A DNA stretch of 22,071 nucleotides from Gemmatimonadales bacterium. Lineage in GTDB: Bacteria > Gemmatimonadota > Gemmatimonadetes > Gemmatimonadales > GWC2-71-9. The position numbers were made by a program, and so were the translations under genes. Under the pieces are notes generated by a model. The model searched no databases. It saw only the letters and a list, made by a program, of their open reading frames with translations, and was not told the origin of the DNA. Location: NCBI GenBank assembly GCA_025929805.1, contig JAICPP010000026.1, forward strand, positions 1 through 22,071. Direction: 5' to 3'. Positions 22,017 through 22,071 of this stretch are shown in pieces (the first letter of the stretch is position 1; each line of letters starts with the position of its first letter).

Positions 22017-22064
22017 TTCACCACCGGGGCACAGAGAACACACCCTCTGTGCCTCGGTGGTGAA
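22017..22064. repeat. 20-bp inverted repeat, dispersed family copy, upstream of rsmD
   Basis: TTCACCACCGGGGCACAGAG (22017-22036) and 22045-22064 are inverted copies with one mismatch and an eight-base loop, forming a strong hairpin. Each arm carries the 9-base-periodic pattern CTCTGTG-CC-CGGTGG-TGAA that also occurs in the folD-xseA spacer (16 of 20 bases shared with 3314-3333). The one mismatch is a G-U pair in plus-strand RNA. It lies immediately upstream of rsmD and could contain or mask its promoter, or end the transcript of a neighbour outside the window. Confidence 0.8.
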
Positions 22065-22071
22065 TACATCA

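Overview
The window is a dense, GC-rich bacterial chromosomal segment in which every credible gene lies on the minus strand. Gene content and sequence flavour (RNase Y plus ZapA, the FolD C-terminus, a D-aminoacylase-like lipoprotein, a GAF/PP2C partner-switching set, orphan arginine deiminase, Rex) suggest an environmental Gram-negative lineage. My best guess is Gemmatimonadota, but this is an inference from sequence feel and not a search result. No rRNA, tRNA, CRISPR array, transposase or phage gene was found.

Layout, read in the direction of transcription from high to low coordinates. (1) 22006-16877: rsmD, coaD, pta, an anti-sigma-antagonist (STAS), an RsbW-like kinase, a GAF-PP2C phosphatase and rsmA, with overlaps or gaps of 0-14 bases. 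(2) 16854-14517: rex, with a near-consensus Rex operator just upstream, followed by a lipoprotein amidohydrolase. (3) 14326-11311: arginine deiminase, a DEDDh exonuclease and a metallo-beta-lactamase-fold hydrolase, joined by four-base overlaps and preceded by a 190-base spacer holding a 19-bp inverted repeat. (4) 11314 to 1: a promoter, a leader of about 170 bases with an intrinsic terminator, then infC, rpmI, rplT, pheS, pheT, a small coiled-coil gene, zapA, rny, folD, xseA, xseB, ispA, a truncated dxs and the start of a glycosyltransferase that runs off the window.

Functionally, region 4 is a translation, cell-division, RNA-turnover, folate and isoprenoid housekeeping operon. Its first part appears to be controlled by attenuation in the leader and perhaps by a non-AUG start of infC. 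Region 1 combines CoA/acetyl-phosphate metabolism and 16S rRNA methylation with a complete Rsb-type switch (kinase, antagonist, phosphatase) that has no sigma factor beside it. Regions 2 and 3 bring redox sensing (Rex) close to arginine deiminase and phosphotransacetylase, consistent with low-oxygen energy metabolism.

Main oddities: dxs lacks its C-terminal ~60% and its stop codon overlaps the start of a GT2 glycosyltransferase; xseA is cut by one in-frame TGA; infC seems to start at CTG behind a strong Shine-Dalgarno; two copies of a 9-base-periodic dispersed repeat occur (folD/xseA spacer and window end), the second as a near-perfect inverted repeat; and the amidohydrolase lacks the usual HxH metal motif. 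I see no convincing wholly new multi-gene system. The best candidates for novelty are the Dxs fragment/glycosyltransferase pair and the infC leader.
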